This document shows positions 1 to 8,001 of a stretch of 64,000 nt of DNA, in pieces. The notes beneath the pieces are model-generated. The model made no database searches. It was not told the origin of the DNA and was given only the letters and a program-made list of their open reading frames with translations. Position 1 is the first letter of the stretch. Each line of letters opens with the position of its first letter. The stretch lies in NCBI GenBank assembly GCA_004524445.1, contig SDNP01000002.1, positions 62,001 to 126,000 on the forward strand. Reading direction: 5' to 3'. The stretch comes from Candidatus Thorarchaeota archaeon. Lineage in GTDB: Archaea > Asgardarchaeota > Thorarchaeia > Thorarchaeales > Thorarchaeaceae. The translations under genes were made by a program, and so were the position numbers.

Positions 1-2
1 AT

Positions 3-1187
3 TTACCTTGGCCGGAATTGCATAGGCCGATCAGCAGAAGCCAGCTCGTAGGCAATATAGGCTCAATTAATCGGCTGAAACAATGGCTAGTTAAATGGAG
101 AAACTCTATCCCTCGCAATAAGGCTGCACTATTAGTTGGTCCTCCAGGAACCGGCAAAACAGCAACTGTTGGAGCCATCTCACGTGACATGAATGCAGAA
201 TTAGTGGAATTCAATGCTAGTGATAAGAGGAACAAGGGGGCTATTGAAACCCTCGTGTGGAGAGCTGCCACTCAGCAGACATTAGACGGAAGGAGGCGCA
301 TTATTCTTCTTGATGAGGTAGATGGGTTATCCGGAACTGGTGATAGAGGCGGAGTTCGGGCAATTATGAAAATACTAGACAAAGCCGTCCACCCAATTGT
401 AATGACCGCTAATGACCCAGATAATCGTCGTTTGAAGAATTTGAAGAAGAAGTCATTGGTACTGACATTTCAGCCAATAAGCGATGATGAGATGTTGACT
501 GTATTGAAGCGTGTACTCAATCAACATTCTTCTTCTACCTCTAAGGACCTACTAGATTTGATTGTTGCAAAATCTGCGGGAGACCTTCGTGCGGCGATAT
601 CTGATTTGGAAACGACTTATGATGACATTGAAACAAAATCAGCTCTAGGAAATCGTACAACGAGAAGAAATGTGGAAGAAACTTTACAGAGATTATTCAT
701 GGCTACGGACCTACAGGCGGCAAAGAGTGTAGTATCTCAGAGTGACGTTTCTTATGATGACTTGCTCCTTTGGATTGAGGAAAATATACATCTCCACTTG
801 AGAACCGCTAATGAGCTAGAGGAGGGTTTTGAAGCGTTGTCGCTTGCTGACCTATATCTGGGGAGAATTATGCGAGATCAGAATTGGAAGTTGCTGGCGT
901 ATGTCTACGATTTTCTTTCAGCAGGTGTATCGAACAGCAGGAAACAAACCCCTTTTTCATTAGTGGATTACACTAGACCAGAATGGCCGTTGCTTGTATG
1001 GAGAGGGAACAGGCGACAGTCTAAGAAGGCTGAGTTGGCATCAAAAGTAGCTGCTATTACAAATACCTCCGAAGAACGAGTACAAGAAACACACCTATGG
1101 GCCTTGGAAGGAATCCTGAAGAATAGTCCCGACTTGAAGAGTCAATACAGTGACTGGTTGAAAGTCAACAAAGGAATGTTTCGTTAA
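3..1187 (+). CDS. rfcL: Replication factor C large subunit (clamp loader), 5' end outside window
   Basis: AAA+ clamp-loader subunit that opens the PCNA ring with RfcS during DNA replication. The frame is open to the window edge, and the first codons read L-P-W-P-E-L-H-R-P, matching the usual RfcL start region (LPWxEKYRP). The true start therefore lies upstream, and the TTG at 18 is not the start. Walker A GPPGTGKT, Walker B LLDEVDGL, a sensor-1 type segment (MTANDPDNRR) and a DLRAAISDLE sensor-2 helix are visible, followed by an RFC collar region. The 3' end overlaps the convergent truA by 23 bp. The acidic C-terminal tail of some homologues is absent. Family assignment is secure. Confidence 0.92.
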   Translation, partial: LPWPELHRPISRSQLVGNIGSINRLKQWLVKWRNSIPRNKAALLVGPPGTGKTATVGAISRDMNAELVEFNASDKRNKGAIETLVWRAATQQTLDGRRRIILLDEVDGLSGTGDRGGVRAIMKILDKAVHPIVMTANDPDNRRLKNLKKKSLVLTFQPISDDEMLTVLKRVLNQHSSSTSKDLLDLIVAKSAGDLRAAISDLETTYDDIETKSALGNRTTRRNVEETLQRLFMATDLQAAKSVVSQSDVSYDDLLLWIEENIHLHLRTANELEEGFEALSLADLYLGRIMRDQNWKLLAYVYDFLSAGVSNSRKQTPFSLVDYTRPEWPLLVWRGNRRQSKKAELASKVAAITNTSEERVQETHLWALEGILKNSPDLKSQYSDWLKVNKGMFR

Positions 1188-1989
1188 AACAGTCGGCAAC
1201 TACTCCTTCAAGTGCTCTTCGATAACGGTGAAAATATGCGATGCGTTTCTTCAATCTTTTTCTAATAGTATTAAGTGCATTTTTGTTCTTTTTCATTCGA
1301 AGTGGAATGGCTGCATCTATGAGAAATAGGTTTTCTGGAGGGGCAGGTTCAATGCCACTCGGTAAAACATCCGCTCCATCCAGTAGTTGTCTACATACAT
1401 TTGGGTGAATTTCCCCTTTTCCAATACTGACAAGAAGATTAACACTCTTTCGCACAAGTTTCCATAGGAAATTAATACCATAAAAATCTGCAAATGTAAT
1501 CCTTTCATTTGCTATACATACATTCAGAAGAACGGTGTTGGTAGATTTGTCGCCATCTGGTTTTGACAGGAATTGAAAGTCGTGCAGACCCTCCAGCTTA
1601 CTAGCGGCGTTCATAATTCTTGAAAAATCAACATCGCTCTGGCTTGTATCAAAATAATATCTGTAGTGCCGGAATAGCACCCTATGCCTAGGATTAAAAT
1701 CCATAGGAACCTCAGTTTCTGCCCATAGGATGATATCTTCTGGCAAGTGCTCATTTATTTGATTGATTTGTATTTTGCCTTCTGTTTCAAAACACACTGT
1801 TTGACCTATGCTGTTAACTCCCTTATCTGTGCGTCCCGAAAAGGCTACCGATGTTGATGGGTACTCGTAACCACTCCATTTGGTTAGACCATTTATTAAC
1901 TCTCCTTGGATTGTAGGTAAATTCGGTTGGTACTGAGAACCATGATAGCCGGTTCCTAAATAGAAGAGCTTGCAAGCATATTTGGGCAT
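1165..1989 (-). CDS. truA: tRNA pseudouridine synthase TruA
   Basis: Isomerises uridine to pseudouridine at positions 38-40 of the tRNA anticodon stem. The catalytic aspartate sits in the G-R-T-D-K-G-V motif near residue 55, and the N-terminal strand CKLFYLGTGYHGSQYQP is typical. At 274 aa it has normal family length, with a basic Lys/Arg-rich C-terminal segment that probably contacts tRNA. It is convergent with rfcL (overlapping stops) and lies 12 bp downstream of the small winged-helix gene, so the order orc1, wHTH, truA on the minus strand is probably one transcription unit. Confidence 0.93.
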   Translation of the reverse strand: MPKYACKLFYLGTGYHGSQYQPNLPTIQGELINGLTKWSGYEYPSTSVAFSGRTDKGVNSIGQTVCFETEGKIQINQINEHLPEDIILWAETEVPMDFNPRHRVLFRHYRYYFDTSQSDVDFSRIMNAASKLEGLHDFQFLSKPDGDKSTNTVLLNVCIANERITFADFYGINFLWKLVRKSVNLLVSIGKGEIHPNVCRQLLDGADVLPSGIEPAPPENLFLIDAAIPLRMKKNKNALNTIRKRLKKRIAYFHRYRRALEGVVADCFNETFLC

Positions 1990-2001
1990 AGAGTCACTTC
2001 C

Positions 2002-2295
2002 TTAAGATTGCCATAAATCCAAGAAGTTTCGAAATGAACGTGCTCTCAAATCCTCTGATTTGAAGCGATAAATTTTGATTCGGCCGAAGGTTTTTTCCTC
2101 AACAAGTCCTGCTTCCATCAATGCCTCCAGATGCCCCTTTGTTGTGCTATGATTTAGGCTAACACGCCGGCATAATTCAGATATGTTCAGCTCATTGGAT
2201 AGTGCAAGCTCCTTCAATATCTTCATTCTGCCTTTTGAGGAGAAAAGCTCCTCAAGTGGAATTTTCGCATTGCCTTTTTGCTCATCGGGTGACAT
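2002..2295 (-). CDS. Small winged-helix DNA-binding protein (ArsR/MarR-like)
   Basis: 97-residue protein that is almost entirely one winged-helix domain. The segment GRMKILKELALSNELNIS is followed by ELCRRVSLNHSTTKGHLEAL as helix-turn-helix and a short wing (VEEKTFGRIKIYRF). No metal-binding cysteines or extra domains are seen. It starts 9 bp after the orc1/cdc6 stop on the same strand, so it is probably co-transcribed with orc1 and may act as its regulator. The near-palindrome upstream of orc1 (3550-3565) is a candidate operator. Fold is well supported. Target is inferred from position only. Confidence 0.75.
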   Translation of the reverse strand: MSPDEQKGNAKIPLEELFSSKGRMKILKELALSNELNISELCRRVSLNHSTTKGHLEALMEAGLVEEKTFGRIKIYRFKSEDLRARSFRNFLDLWQS

Positions 2296-2304
2296 GCTTT
2301 GTTT

Positions 2305-3531
2305 CTACTCCAGAAGATTGACCATGAATTGCTCAAGTAAATCTGCAGGAACATCTGATAATCCGATAAGAGTTGTTTGACCTCTTTGGCCCACTCCCGA
2401 TTTCTTCGCGTCTATTACGCCATGGGCGTCCAAGTCCTGGACCCATTCCCAAATTTGTGTATGTGCCCTAGATTGTTTTCCGAACTCTTCGCAAACTGCT
2501 TGGTACATCTCCTCAACTTCTCCAATCGTTACATATACACTTCTTGCTTCTTTCAACTGGCGCGCTGCAGCGAGTAATAACAGTTTATTATGTAATGGGA
2601 GTGTTTCGAAAACCTCTTCTCGTAGTTCTGGGTGAGTATCAGCTTTGGCCTTTCGAACATAATCGGGGATTATTACATCAGAGCCAACTGCATCAGCTTG
2701 TTTCCCACCACGCCAAAGGAGTTCGATGGCATACCGTGCATCACCCCTATTGGAGGCAATGTCACAAATGAGGCTAATCGTTTCCTCCATAATTGCCCCA
2801 GGTTCAAAAGCCATTTTAATTCTCTCAGAGAGGATATCTCTCAACGCATTTGAGGTGTATTTTTCAAAATATAGGACGTTGCGTTGTAATGTACTCAATG
2901 TACTGGCATCAAAAGCACTATCATCTAAGGGTATCTTTCGACCAATACCAATAATCGATAGCCTTTGGGGAGCATTCAGCCGATCATCCATTAATCGAGT
3001 CAGATTGTATATTATGTCTACACCCTTTTGCTTGATGAAATAATCAAGTTCGTCCAGTATTAACAAAAGATATCGATCCTCGGCATCAAGCACTTCTATA
3101 ATCATTTGAAGAACTTCTTCAGGAGAATGCCCTCGACGGGGAAAGTTGGGTTTGAATGTTCGAAGAATCTTAAGGTATACAAGATATTCACTCTTATTGA
3201 CTCTGCAGTTGATGTGTATTTTGCGTAATCTTATTTTTCGCCTTACTGCAGCTTGAACCAATTGCTCAGAGAATCTCTTTGTAACTGCAGTTTTTCCTGT
3301 CCCAACAGGCCCTTGGATAATGAATTTCTGACTTGTCTGTCCAGGAGAAGTGATCATTGTTTTGAAACTTTGAGCCAGTGTTCTCAATTCTGTTTCTCTG
3401 TGTGGGAGATTCTCTGGTACATAGTCGATTGACAAATATTTCTCTGATTTGAATACGCTAGTCCTTCCGAGTTCATCCTCAACATAGTCACGCGGCATCA
3501 GAAACCACGAACTTCTGTTGGGCTTTAGCAT
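2305..3531 (-). CDS. cdc6: Orc1/Cdc6 replication initiator ATPase
   Basis: Origin-binding AAA+ ATPase that recognises ORB elements and recruits MCM. Walker A GPVGTGKT lies at residues 74-81, Walker B is LLLILDELD near residue 160, and a sensor-2 segment GDARYAIELLW is followed by a C-terminal winged-helix domain (about residues 315-400). At 408 aa it has normal length. An alternative start at Met12 (MPRDYVEDELGR) is possible. It heads a minus-strand set with the small wHTH and truA. Unlike many archaeal cdc6 genes, no ORB-like sequence is visible immediately upstream. The clear ORB copies in this window lie about 20 and 24 kb away. Confidence 0.92.
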   Translation of the reverse strand: MLKPNRSSWFLMPRDYVEDELGRTSVFKSEKYLSIDYVPENLPHRETELRTLAQSFKTMITSPGQTSQKFIIQGPVGTGKTAVTKRFSEQLVQAAVRRKIRLRKIHINCRVNKSEYLVYLKILRTFKPNFPRRGHSPEEVLQMIIEVLDAEDRYLLLILDELDYFIKQKGVDIIYNLTRLMDDRLNAPQRLSIIGIGRKIPLDDSAFDASTLSTLQRNVLYFEKYTSNALRDILSERIKMAFEPGAIMEETISLICDIASNRGDARYAIELLWRGGKQADAVGSDVIIPDYVRKAKADTHPELREEVFETLPLHNKLLLLAAARQLKEARSVYVTIGEVEEMYQAVCEEFGKQSRAHTQIWEWVQDLDAHGVIDAKKSGVGQRGQTTLIGLSDVPADLLEQFMVNLLE

Positions 3532-3549
3532 AAAAAGGCTTGCTTGTTT

Positions 3550-3565
3550 GTTCGGTTAACTGAAC
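3550..3565. promoter_or_regulatory. Near-palindrome upstream of orc1/cdc6
   Basis: GTTCGGTTAACTGAAC is a 16-bp inverted repeat with a single mismatched pair around the centre GTTAAC. It starts 19 bp upstream of the cdc6 start, in a position suitable for an operator of the co-encoded winged-helix protein. Function is inferred. Confidence 0.4.
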
Positions 3566-3720
3566 ATCAGTGGTAGAGGTGAGTGAAAGTATTGGTGGCG
3601 GCTCAGAACTCAAGATCCGCATCATTGTCCCGAAAGACTCAGTGGGGTCATTACCATCATCGCACGCCATGAAAATATTCAGCTATAGCCCTTAAGTTTC
3701 ATTGCATGAAGATAATGTGG

Positions 3721-3818
3721 TGCGGCCGCCGGGATTTGAAGTCCCGCAATTCGTGATGAATTGACTCGGGTTGGAAGCTTGGGAAGCTTCCGTCCTAACC
3801 AAACTAGACCACGGCCGC
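3721..3818 (-). tRNA. tRNA-Gly(CCC) with a 24-nt intron in the T-arm
   Basis: Acceptor stem GCGGCCG/CGGCCGC with discriminator A. D-stem GTCT/GGAC. Anticodon stem GAAGC/GCTTC encloses TTCCCAA, giving anticodon CCC. The T-arm is interrupted: CCCG is followed by a CAATTC-ATCAC-GAATTG hairpin and CGGG before TTCAAATCCCGG. CCCG/CGGG forms a 4-bp central helix with 3-nt bulges AGT and ACT, a bulge-helix-bulge. Cutting after the second bulge base removes 3741-3764 and restores a 4-nt variable loop and T-arm CCGAG-TTCAAAT-CCCGG, leaving one A-C mismatch. CCA is not clearly encoded. Confidence 0.88.
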
Positions 3819-3940
3819 CAAACGTGAAGTTTGTGGAATTGATAAAAGCGTATCGGCATTTTTTCTTTGGTTTATGCATTTGGCTCAAATCTGAACTTTT
3901 ATCTTCATCTGATAGTGTGCGGGTCGTGGGTATAATACGG

Positions 3941-5062
3941 ATGAAGACACCAAATGGTAATGTTGCTTTCTGGCAGGGTAACCAAGCTTGTGCAGAAGCT
4001 GCTATTGCAGCAGGCTGCCGTTTCTTTGCAGGCTATCCTATTACTCCTGCATCTGAAATTGCAGAAATCATGTCGAGTAGACTGCCTGAAAATCATGGTA
4101 TCTATTTGCAGATGGAAGATGAAATTGCCGCATTATCTGCGGTTATTGGTGCGTCTTGGGGAGGAAGGTTATCTATGACTGCAACATCGGGGCCAGGTTT
4201 CAGTCTGATGCAAGAGGGCATAGGTTATGCAATAATGACTGAAACTCCCTGTGTGATAATAGATGTACAGAGAGCAGGTCCAAGTACCGGGCAAGCAACA
4301 AAGGCCGCACAAGGAGATTTGATGCAATCACGCTGGGGTACACATGGCGATCATGAGAGTATTGTATTGGCACCCAACTCGGCACAAGAAACATATGAAC
4401 TTACAATAGAGGCATTCAGAATATCGGAAATGTTACGCCACCCAGTTATAGTTCTAACAGATGAAATTGTTGCTCATTCAAGAGAGAGAGTAGTGATTAC
4501 GGAGAGAGAGAAAGCAGTCAAGAGGAAATTTCTTGAGAATACAAATCAATCATATTTTCAAATAGATGAAACAGGGCATGCCTTGATGCCAAGATTTGGT
4601 GATGGACTTGATTTACTTGTGACTGGGTCAACGCATGACAAAAATGGAATCAGAAAAACGTCAGATCCGGGCACTCATGACAACTTAGTGCGACGATTGA
4701 AAGAAAAGATATCTGGAGCAGAAATATTTCCAGAACCAAGATATATAGGACCAAATGACGCCGATTTAGCTATAATCTCATTTGGCAGTACTTCACGTTC
4801 AGCAGAACAGGCCATTACCGAGCCAAATGGCGATTCGTCGATAAAGGGTATGCAGCTTAGGACACTCTGGCCTTTTCCGGAGAAAGCAGTAATAGAGTTC
4901 TCAAAAGGTGTGGAGAAATTATTGGTACCTGAGTTGAGTCTGGGGCAATTGGTTCGAGAAGTAGAGAGAGTTGTGGATGATTCATTGCAGGTTGTGTCAC
5001 TGACCAAAATTGGTGGGGGAAGACTCATTGATCCCTCGGAGATTGTCGATTCATTATTATGA
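3941..5062 (+). CDS. korA: 2-oxoacid:ferredoxin oxidoreductase alpha subunit (KorA-type), orphan
   Basis: Alpha subunit of a ferredoxin-dependent 2-oxoacid (probably 2-oxoglutarate) oxidoreductase. It carries the pyruvate-ferredoxin-oxidoreductase domain I motif GYPITPASEIAE, the EDEIAALSAVIGASWGG segment and the SGPGFSLMQEGIGYA motif. About 374 aa from the ATG at 3941. The frame extends 60 codons further upstream, but that stretch is antisense to tRNA-Gly and is rejected. A TATA-like ATAATAC lies a few bases before the start. No beta (TPP-binding) or gamma/delta subunit gene is adjacent, which is unusual because korAB are normally linked. The 3' end is overlapped by a convergent minus-strand frame. 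Confidence 0.85.
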   Translation: MKTPNGNVAFWQGNQACAEAAIAAGCRFFAGYPITPASEIAEIMSSRLPENHGIYLQMEDEIAALSAVIGASWGGRLSMTATSGPGFSLMQEGIGYAIMTETPCVIIDVQRAGPSTGQATKAAQGDLMQSRWGTHGDHESIVLAPNSAQETYELTIEAFRISEMLRHPVIVLTDEIVAHSRERVVITEREKAVKRKFLENTNQSYFQIDETGHALMPRFGDGLDLLVTGSTHDKNGIRKTSDPGTHDNLVRRLKEKISGAEIFPEPRYIGPNDADLAIISFGSTSRSAEQAITEPNGDSSIKGMQLRTLWPFPEKAVIEFSKGVEKLLVPELSLGQLVREVERVVDDSLQVVSLTKIGGGRLIDPSEIVDSLL

Positions 5063-7368
5063 TCAGGCACTGTAGGACTCTTCGGAGGGTTGGAGGATAG
5101 AGGTGTCGAAGAGGGTTCATTATCCTCTACCGTTATTGAAAAGAATACTGTGGTTCGCATCCAAACAAATACACTAGCATAATGTATTTCTTCTTCATAA
5201 AAGGGCTGTGAGAATTTCAATATCACGGAATGCAATCCAGGAAACAATGATGACGGCAGCTCAAGTGTAACTGCCCCACTAAGATCAACCTCCTGTTGAT
5301 GTGTAAGTAGCGTGCTATCGATGCTATCGAATAACCGAATATCGATTTCAGTTAATCTAGTGCCATTGTCCTGAATAACTGATATGTTAGCGGAAATTTG
5401 CTCGTTGTAAAATGCAGACAAAAAGGAAACATTGGAGTTGAATCTGCCCTGAATAATTACTTGGATTATATTTGGGGATTCTATAAAGACATATTCATCT
5501 TGAATTGTTAATTCTGCATAGTATTGACCTACATCTATTTGGGGCTGAATATCAAATTCCAATTCTTCTTTACTATTGCAATTAAGGAGTCTGTTCAGTG
5601 TAAACAAATCATGGACTTCATTGATATATACTGTAACGCTGGCATCAATAATCGGAGACTGGAGAGTAATATTCACTTGTGATATCTTACCCCTGGTGAA
5701 GGACCAAGGAGTAGAATCCATAATGATTTGAATGGGATTGTAAATGGACACTGTGAAGTTTCTAAATGACTCGTGCACAAATTCAGAGGGGAATGAAGAA
5801 ACGTGCAAAATGAGTTCCATCTCTCCGAGTTTTGTGTCGTTTGCAATATACCAAATGAGATACAACTTACCAAGCAAATCTGTGACTCCATCACCAAGAG
5901 GATGTCCGTTTTTGTCAGTTAGTTCAACTTCGATACCTTTGAGTGGTATGCTAACGGGATTAAGAAGCTGCACCGAGATATTGCAGGCATCTTCCAGCAG
6001 AGCTATTTGTGGTCGCTCAACTTCAATCCGGGGAATAAATTCTATGCTGACAGAGGTAGTTGTTGAGTAATTTTTGTAGCAAGTAGTAGTGTTAACTTCT
6101 GTAATCAAGTAGCCGTTGCCCCACAATGTTGACGGAACTGTGAATTCCCAATAGAGTAATCCGTTTTCATTTGTTATGCCATAGTAACAGATTTCAGTGG
6201 AGTCTAGGACTAGTTTGGTTGCTACGTTAATATTGGTGAGCTTTTCAAGAGATAGGCTATCATATAATTGAACAGTGCCATTGATTGGACTTGGACTTAT
6301 TGCAGTGTATACTGTGATATTGGATAGCATGCTCCGTGGCGTGACATTCAGTGGTAAACTCATCATGGCAGGTTGATAGTTGGGATGAGATGCTGTGATA
6401 TCTAGAGTATATGTGCCAGGATTTGTCTTGATTGGGATTTCAATCAGAAAGGTCCCATTGGATTGAATTGGTGTAGTGCCAGTGCAAAAGGGTGTACTCC
6501 ATTCAACAATGCCATTTCCTATGACATTTTGTTGAGGATTCAAATGCAGTGCTTCAATAGTCATATTCTCGTAAGATTTTCCACTTTGAGACTGACAGAC
6601 TATGGAATCTTGAGCGCCAGTAATGTGAATATAGGATTTCTCTTGAATAACTTCAATATGGAAAGTTTCGTTAACTGGTTCCCAAACAGCAGTTGCATTA
6701 GAGAGGACTTGAAGACTGTAGTTTCCTGTGACTAAGAGATCTTGTTCAATCGCGGTTGAAACAATACCGGATTCGTTAGTGTAAACATATCTTTTGAATA
6801 CCTGATTGGAATTATTATCTGAAAGAGTAAGAAGTAAATCAGACTCTGCATAGGCAAAGCTCTGATTGTGGCGACTTACAACTTGAAAGAACAGAGTAGC
6901 ATTCGTGTTTTCTTCAAAAGTTAAATCGGATAGAGCTATGCAGTCCAGTTGCCCACGGGATATATTCAATTCAATCGTTTCAGTCACTGTCTCTGAGTAA
7001 CCGTCGAACATCTCTGCGTTGAATATAGCATATACATTTGTTCCATTTTCCCCTGGAAGTAAATGTGATGGCTCTATGCAATACTTTGATGACAAAAATC
7101 TTATTTCGGGTGATGGTGGAATCATTCTCTCATCCAAATATATGGTTCCAGAATCGGCTACGACTGCAAAGGATACGTAACACCAGCCAGTATCACTGAA
7201 GTCTGCTATAATCTTGGAGAGCAGTTCCATTGTTTCTCCGATATGGTAGTCGAGCTGGTCAGTTTCGAAATAGTACAGTTCAAATTGGAATGCCGATACT
7301 TCAACGGCACTCCCAAGAACAATAACTAGTACCATAGATGAGCATAGCAGAGCCAGTCTTCTATTCAC
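4675..7368 (-). CDS. Large secreted Ig-like repeat surface protein (C-terminal end doubtful)
   Basis: The 897-codon frame begins with a signal peptide (MNRRLALLCSSMVLVIVLGSAVEVSA) followed by repeated all-beta modules about 90-100 residues long. These show the pattern G-x-Y-x-L/A-x-I-T and many N-x-S/T sequons, as in archaeal extracellular adhesin or carboxypeptidase-regulatory-like folds. The last about 130 codons (4675-5062) lie antisense to korA, are Ser/Pro/Asn-rich and lack the C-terminal membrane anchor seen in the related protein at 11.3-13.2 kb. The reliable coding part is therefore about 5063-7368, and the original stop may have been lost. A cell-surface role is inferred. Confidence 0.65.
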   Translation of the reverse strand: MNRRLALLCSSMVLVIVLGSAVEVSAFQFELYYFETDQLDYHIGETMELLSKIIADFSDTGWCYVSFAVVADSGTIYLDERMIPPSPEIRFLSSKYCIEPSHLLPGENGTNVYAIFNAEMFDGYSETVTETIELNISRGQLDCIALSDLTFEENTNATLFFQVVSRHNQSFAYAESDLLLTLSDNNSNQVFKRYVYTNESGIVSTAIEQDLLVTGNYSLQVLSNATAVWEPVNETFHIEVIQEKSYIHITGAQDSIVCQSQSGKSYENMTIEALHLNPQQNVIGNGIVEWSTPFCTGTTPIQSNGTFLIEIPIKTNPGTYTLDITASHPNYQPAMMSLPLNVTPRSMLSNITVYTAISPSPINGTVQLYDSLSLEKLTNINVATKLVLDSTEICYYGITNENGLLYWEFTVPSTLWGNGYLITEVNTTTCYKNYSTTTSVSIEFIPRIEVERPQIALLEDACNISVQLLNPVSIPLKGIEVELTDKNGHPLGDGVTDLLGKLYLIWYIANDTKLGEMELILHVSSFPSEFVHESFRNFTVSIYNPIQIIMDSTPWSFTRGKISQVNITLQSPIIDASVTVYINEVHDLFTLNRLLNCNSKEELEFDIQPQIDVGQYYAELTIQDEYVFIESPNIIQVIIQGRFNSNVSFLSAFYNEQISANISVIQDNGTRLTEIDIRLFDSIDSTLLTHQQEVDLSGAVTLELPSSLFPGLHSVILKFSQPFYEEEIHYASVFVWMRTTVFFSITVEDNEPSSTPLSSNPPKSPTVPDHNNESTISEGSMSLPPPILVSDTTCNESSTTLSTSRTNCPRLNSGTNNFSTPFENSITAFSGKGQSVLSCIPFIDESPFGSVMACSAEREVLPNEIIAKSASFGPIYLGSGNISAPDIFSFNRRTKLS

Positions 7369-7483
7369 TTATTTCCACCGTAATCTATTGTCTATGCAAG
7401 AATAAAAACAGCACAGGATGTAACGACAGGTTTAATTCTTTCAGTTCGACAGGAGATTACAGCATATTAGGAGAATAGAAAGC

Positions 7484-7849
7484 ATGGTCGTTCGACTCAA
7501 AAATGCAACTATTGATTCATTGGAAACAACAGAAACAAGAAGACTATTGCTAATGAAAATTGTTTCCAAAAGCGATGGAGCTGTTCTGGAGCTTGAATTG
7601 CCTGAAGTCTTGTGTGGCCCTTTCAAAGAAAAGGACAAGATTGATGTAAGAATTGATGCAAAAGAGATTACTAAAGGAGACCAAGCTAAATTGTACGTAG
7701 AAGGTACTGTATTCAAAGTAACCAATGAGAAGAACTTTGATGTGATAGCAGCAGTTGGAGGCCTGAAATTCAATCTCTCTTTATCTGACCCCAAACCTTC
7801 ACAGAAAAAAATCTTTTCGAGTGATAGGTTTTATTTGACGTTGGATTAG
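7484..7849 (+). CDS. rpo8: Probable RNA polymerase subunit Rpo8 (RpoG, Rpb8-like)
   Basis: 121-aa all-beta, OB-like protein. The sequence fits the archaeal Rpb8 homologue in length and pattern: an N-terminal LKNATIDSLET strand pair, LELELPEVLCGPFKEKDKIDVRI, then LYVEGTVFKVTNEKNFDVIAAVGGLKFNLSL near the C-terminus. Rpo8 stabilises the polymerase core and is restricted to TACK/Asgard-type archaea and eukaryotes. The next gene on the same strand is a TFB, a transcriptional context that supports the call. Recognition is by pattern only, so a structure-based profile comparison would be decisive. Confidence 0.6.
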   Translation: MVVRLKNATIDSLETTETRRLLLMKIVSKSDGAVLELELPEVLCGPFKEKDKIDVRIDAKEITKGDQAKLYVEGTVFKVTNEKNFDVIAAVGGLKFNLSLSDPKPSQKKIFSSDRFYLTLD

Positions 7850-7901
7850 TTCTGATTACTTTCGCTCACCCCCCTTTCTGCCAGTGACCTGATTGTTCCT
7901 T

Positions 7902-7998
7902 CAAACTACTTGGTAGTTTTATTGGCAGTACCCCAAGGTAGCTGCTAGAGACTTTGAACTAGTGAAATCTAGTTAGGTAGAGAAGCAAAGACTTCTCT
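7902..7998 (+). promoter_or_regulatory. Hairpins in the leader of the tfb gene
   Basis: AAACTAC-TTG-GTAGTTT (about 7902-7918) is a tight 7-bp hairpin soon after the rpo8 stop and could be a terminator or processing signal. A second 7-bp hairpin, AGAGAAG-CAAAGA-CTTCTCT (7979-7998), ends 3 bases before the GTG start of tfb and would cover its translation initiation region. Base pairing is directly visible. A regulatory role is inferred. Confidence 0.4.
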
Positions 7999-8001
7999 TG
8001 G

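Noticed and set aside
3761..3940. Longer N-terminus of KorA
   Set aside because: These 60 codons run antisense through tRNA-Gly and do not resemble the family. The ATG at 3941 begins the conserved domain.
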